From the NCBI GenBank assembly GCA_022702545.1, contig JAHRBC010000002.1, forward strand, positions 682,001-746,000: a stretch of DNA of 64,000 nt, given 5' to 3'. Shown here piece after piece: positions 61,301 to 64,000 of this stretch; within the stretch, counting starts at the first letter, position 1; every line of letters begins with the position of its first letter. The notes under the pieces are model-generated. The model was given only the letters and a program-made list of their open reading frames with translations. It searched no databases and was not told the DNA's origin. Source of the stretch: Phycomyces nitens (lineage: Eukaryota > Mucoromycota > Mucoromycetes > Mucorales > Phycomycetaceae). A program made the translations under genes and the position numbers.

Positions 61301-62232
61301 TGGTGGTGGACTAATCTCTACTCTATAGACAATCCATGTATTTAACTTCATGTAGCCATCGGGTGCCATGGGTGTAACTGGTGTTCTCACAGGAGGTCCT
61401 GGACGAGGGGCCGATATAGGAATATCAACAGCTCTCTCCCACCCAAGTTCTTCACCTGTGTTTCTGGCAGGGTTATTTCTCGATTTCTTCCAGAATTTCG
61501 GTGGGGTCTTGAGAGGGATCGTAAAAAATGCACTGTTGTCTCTGTATTCAAAGTTGAAATCGTTGACTAGGTCTTTGAAGCCAAACTCGAGCTTATACTG
61601 GTTACCAACACTATAAAAGTGGATTTCGCATTGGCTATTGTCATAGTCAATGATAAAATCAGGATTTTCTACGGTACTCCATTCGGTTATAAAAGTTTTT
61701 GGTGACCGCAAAACCCCCATGGAGAAGCAACTGACAGGTATTTTACAATATTCACGTTCTTTCTCCTTTTCTTCTTTTTCTTCTTGGCCAAGTAGATTGC
61801 CTGTGATATCTTTATCTACATCACAAAACGCAATTACAACAGGAAAGCCATCCACTGTGATTTGGGCTTGTGAAAACGCATTTGATGGCGGTGGCTGTCT
61901 AGATGAGTGATGGAAATATTTGATGTTAGGTTGGGGGGTGTCATTGTGGTCATCTATACCAAATACCTATAGACTACCAAGGCTTTAGCACCCGTCTGTA
62001 AATCTCCCTTGTCGAATTTGATTTGTTCAATGAGGCCAAATTGCGAAAACACAACTTGAACGGTGTTGACATTTGTGTTTGGATGCAATCTAGTGATGTA
62101 TATGGCACGTTGAGTGTTTTCTCTCGATACTGATTGTGGTCTAGAGTTGCGTTGTGGAACTGGATTATTATTTGTTCTATTGTTTGGTTGGCTGGTTCTT
62201 GGTGGCTGGACTGATGCTGAAGGTTTCCACAT
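58391..62232 (-). CDS. RNA-dependent RNA polymerase (RNAi type) with N-terminal RRM
   Basis: Five exons (62232-61967, 61898-60521, 60472-59574, 59524-59280, 59244-58391) give 1,213 residues. Cellular RdRPs make double-stranded RNA for Dicer; Mucorales have several copies. Conserved parts include WFFAPTQDLTTTMIRDWMGDF, FSDGVGKIS, FRLGGAKGVLC, LRPSQIKFES, GVLDETNTLRENEVFIQIAN, RDPCFHVNQMRVV and CSGGRLDGDNYMAIWD. The last is the catalytic DxDGD site, but the first Asp is Arg841 (codon CGC); Asp843 and Asp845 remain. The N-terminus (residues about 43-110) has an RRM-like fold, AIYITRLHPN...VFSQFGLIEQIKF, after an Asn/Pro-rich leader. The C-terminus is an acidic SGSESEEDEDCSEDEDKEW tail. The ATG at 62232 was chosen because upstream in-frame codons start with TTG only. 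Confidence 0.92.
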
Positions 62233-64000
62233 TGCAAAGCCAAGGATTGCCAATCGTCGCAATCTGTAAAGGAAGCTCCTTTAAAAAAAAAACTTTTTAA
62301 TTTATACAACCGACATGAATTTATATGATTATCTATAGCCACATAATACAAATAGGGATAGTTTAAAAGTATTTGATTGCCCTTGATAAACTAGCTCTAT
62401 GAATATAAAGATTAATTGAGTCTATCACTATATATCATGCCCTTTGTCAAGTTGGTGTCGTAATTCTTTGGTGATGCAAAAGGTTGCAGCAATATCAAAA
62501 TCGGTGTTGTATAAAAAGTGAATGGTAGCACCAAGGGTTGGTGCCATGTATCTGAAATATTCATACCACTTTTTGATAGAATATTGTTTACAGGCTAATT
62601 TATTAAAAGTATACAGATCTGTCATTTTTACACAGTATAATTGTTCCAAGCGTAATATGGTATTGCATAACCTAAAAATCCATTGGCCATGCTATTGTTT
62701 TAGAATTGCTTTTGTGGTCCATGAACACTTTTGTTTTTGAAAAAACAAAACAAAACAATTATTATAGTAATATAAAGCATAAATATCATCGACTAGGCTC
62801 AGGTATAGTGTTTGGATCTATTAATTAGCAACATCCAACCTAACCAAGTTTATATGATTGGTATATTCAGGTTGATCATTTCTGATAAAGGAATAGTCTG
62901 ACATGCATGCTGGAATAAGCAGTCTAAAGCAGTATCAAGGCACTCTCTATATAACCCTTGTTACATATTTACGTTTTATTAGATAAAGCATTTCTATTTA
63001 AATTAATCTCGACTGATAAGAACCAAAAGCAAACAAGCGCACAGTACATCTCTTACCCTAGAGCAGTAATTTTACTGCAGTGTATCCATTTACTTTTAAT
63101 TATTCTGGGTTTAGTTCTCCAGCTTAAAACTTTGGGTCAAGTACAATGTTTTCAGCGAGAAACTAATCAGCCTCTCATTTTCATATCAAAAGTCTATCAT
63201 GGTATTATAAAATAAAAAGGTTGCACGATAAATGCTGGGCCAAGGATAGAGAAAGTACTACATAATAAAGCTTCCAATAGAGATTGATTTTATAAAATAC
63301 AAATCTCATTATTAGTCGAATGTATTTCAAGCTTGGTTACAGCCAATGCTCTTTTTTTTTAAAAAAAATATATATCTTGAGCTGTATATCACAATAGGCC
63401 AGATTTTTAAAGTATCAACGTTTAATTGTATCGAGCTAAACTGAGTGTCTCAAAAGTTTATCAGTTTATTTTATCTATTATGCTAAAATGCTACAATAGT
63501 CGCTATGAGTAAGATAGGGCGGCGAGTTTTTTGTTTGGTGGTAATAATATAAAATAGAATGAATTAATACAAATTATTAGTACTAGAGTTAATAGTGACA
63601 ATTATGCGCTTGAGTTTTGGTAGAATATCTAGTAGAGTATACATACAGTGTATAAAGTAATGTTTCTAGTACGATTCAATTCACCATCTCAGTATTTAAT
63701 CGTCTTTGGGTTTTTTGCAAGTGATTTATTATGCGTGGGTATAAAGTCGCGAAAATAATGGATATATTTGGAAATGTAAACAAAAAATCCAGCATTTTAA
63801 GGAGGCAGGGAAATCCGCTAAAGTGTTTCAGAATTCAAACACTTGTTGCTCTTGCAATATGTTTTGAAAAATAATCAAACTGAAAGGACATGCTCAAGTA
63901 GTATGGGCCTTGATGGTATTCAAGTTTGAACACTAATGGACCAATAGATGAAGAGCAAGAGGAGTACAAAGACGAAAATTGGAAAATTTCAAGTTACGCG
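62233..64000. other. Gene-free right end
   Basis: RdRP 5' region and then AT-rich DNA. A T9A8 palindrome lies at 63352-63368. Short ORFs (62428-62649, 62958-63215 and a 48-codon frame at 63731-63877) lack recognisable features. Confidence 0.45.
63352..63368. repeat. T9A8 palindrome
   Basis: Nine T then eight A, continuing into a TA run; the last of the six tracts. Confidence 0.9.

Overview
The window looks like nuclear DNA of a filamentous fungus, most likely Mucoromycota (Mucorales-like). Genes are broken by many short (about 45-75 nt) GTRAGT...YAG introns, intergenic DNA is very AT-rich, and a degenerate copy of a multicopy gene type I associate with Mucorales (motif LCWTNEHTLEAK) is present together with an RNAi-type RNA-dependent RNA polymerase and many Tc1/mariner and IS630-like relics. 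The species assignment is inference; no rRNA or mitochondrial sequence is present. Gene models below were spliced by hand, and every multi-exon model closes in frame.

Layout. 0-1.4 kb: C-terminal exons of an armadillo-type protein (THADA/Trm732-like). 1.4-11.5 kb: gene-poor AT-rich DNA with a tRNA-Lys(UUU), an LTR-like segment beside it and an extremely AT-rich block. 11.5-35.5 kb: a dense housekeeping block with a small secreted protein, NCA2 (mitochondrial), VRG4 (Golgi GDP-mannose transporter), a large FUSC/ArAE-type membrane protein, an Hst3/Hst4-type sirtuin, arginyl-tRNA synthetase, MCM5, an acidic protein of unknown function, a SelW/Rdx protein and ribosomal protein L17. 36-42.5 kb: a transposon graveyard. 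43-45 kb: an intact catalase with a long fold-back sequence upstream. 45.8-53.1 kb: two tandem F-box genes lying between Tc1 relics. 53.5-62.2 kb: a Myb/SANT-like gene, a PIF1 helicase and an RdRP. 62.2-64 kb: no gene seen.

Most genes here are unrelated housekeeping functions (replication and chromatin: MCM5, PIF1, Hst3/4; translation: RRS, RPL17, tRNA-Lys; glycosylation: VRG4). The most notable signals are an RdRP whose catalytic DxDGD motif reads RLDGD, a tandem F-box pair with a 265-bp identical core inside otherwise diverged genes, and six copies of a near-perfect T(9-11)A(8-9) palindrome, one inside an intron and one inside a dead transposase.
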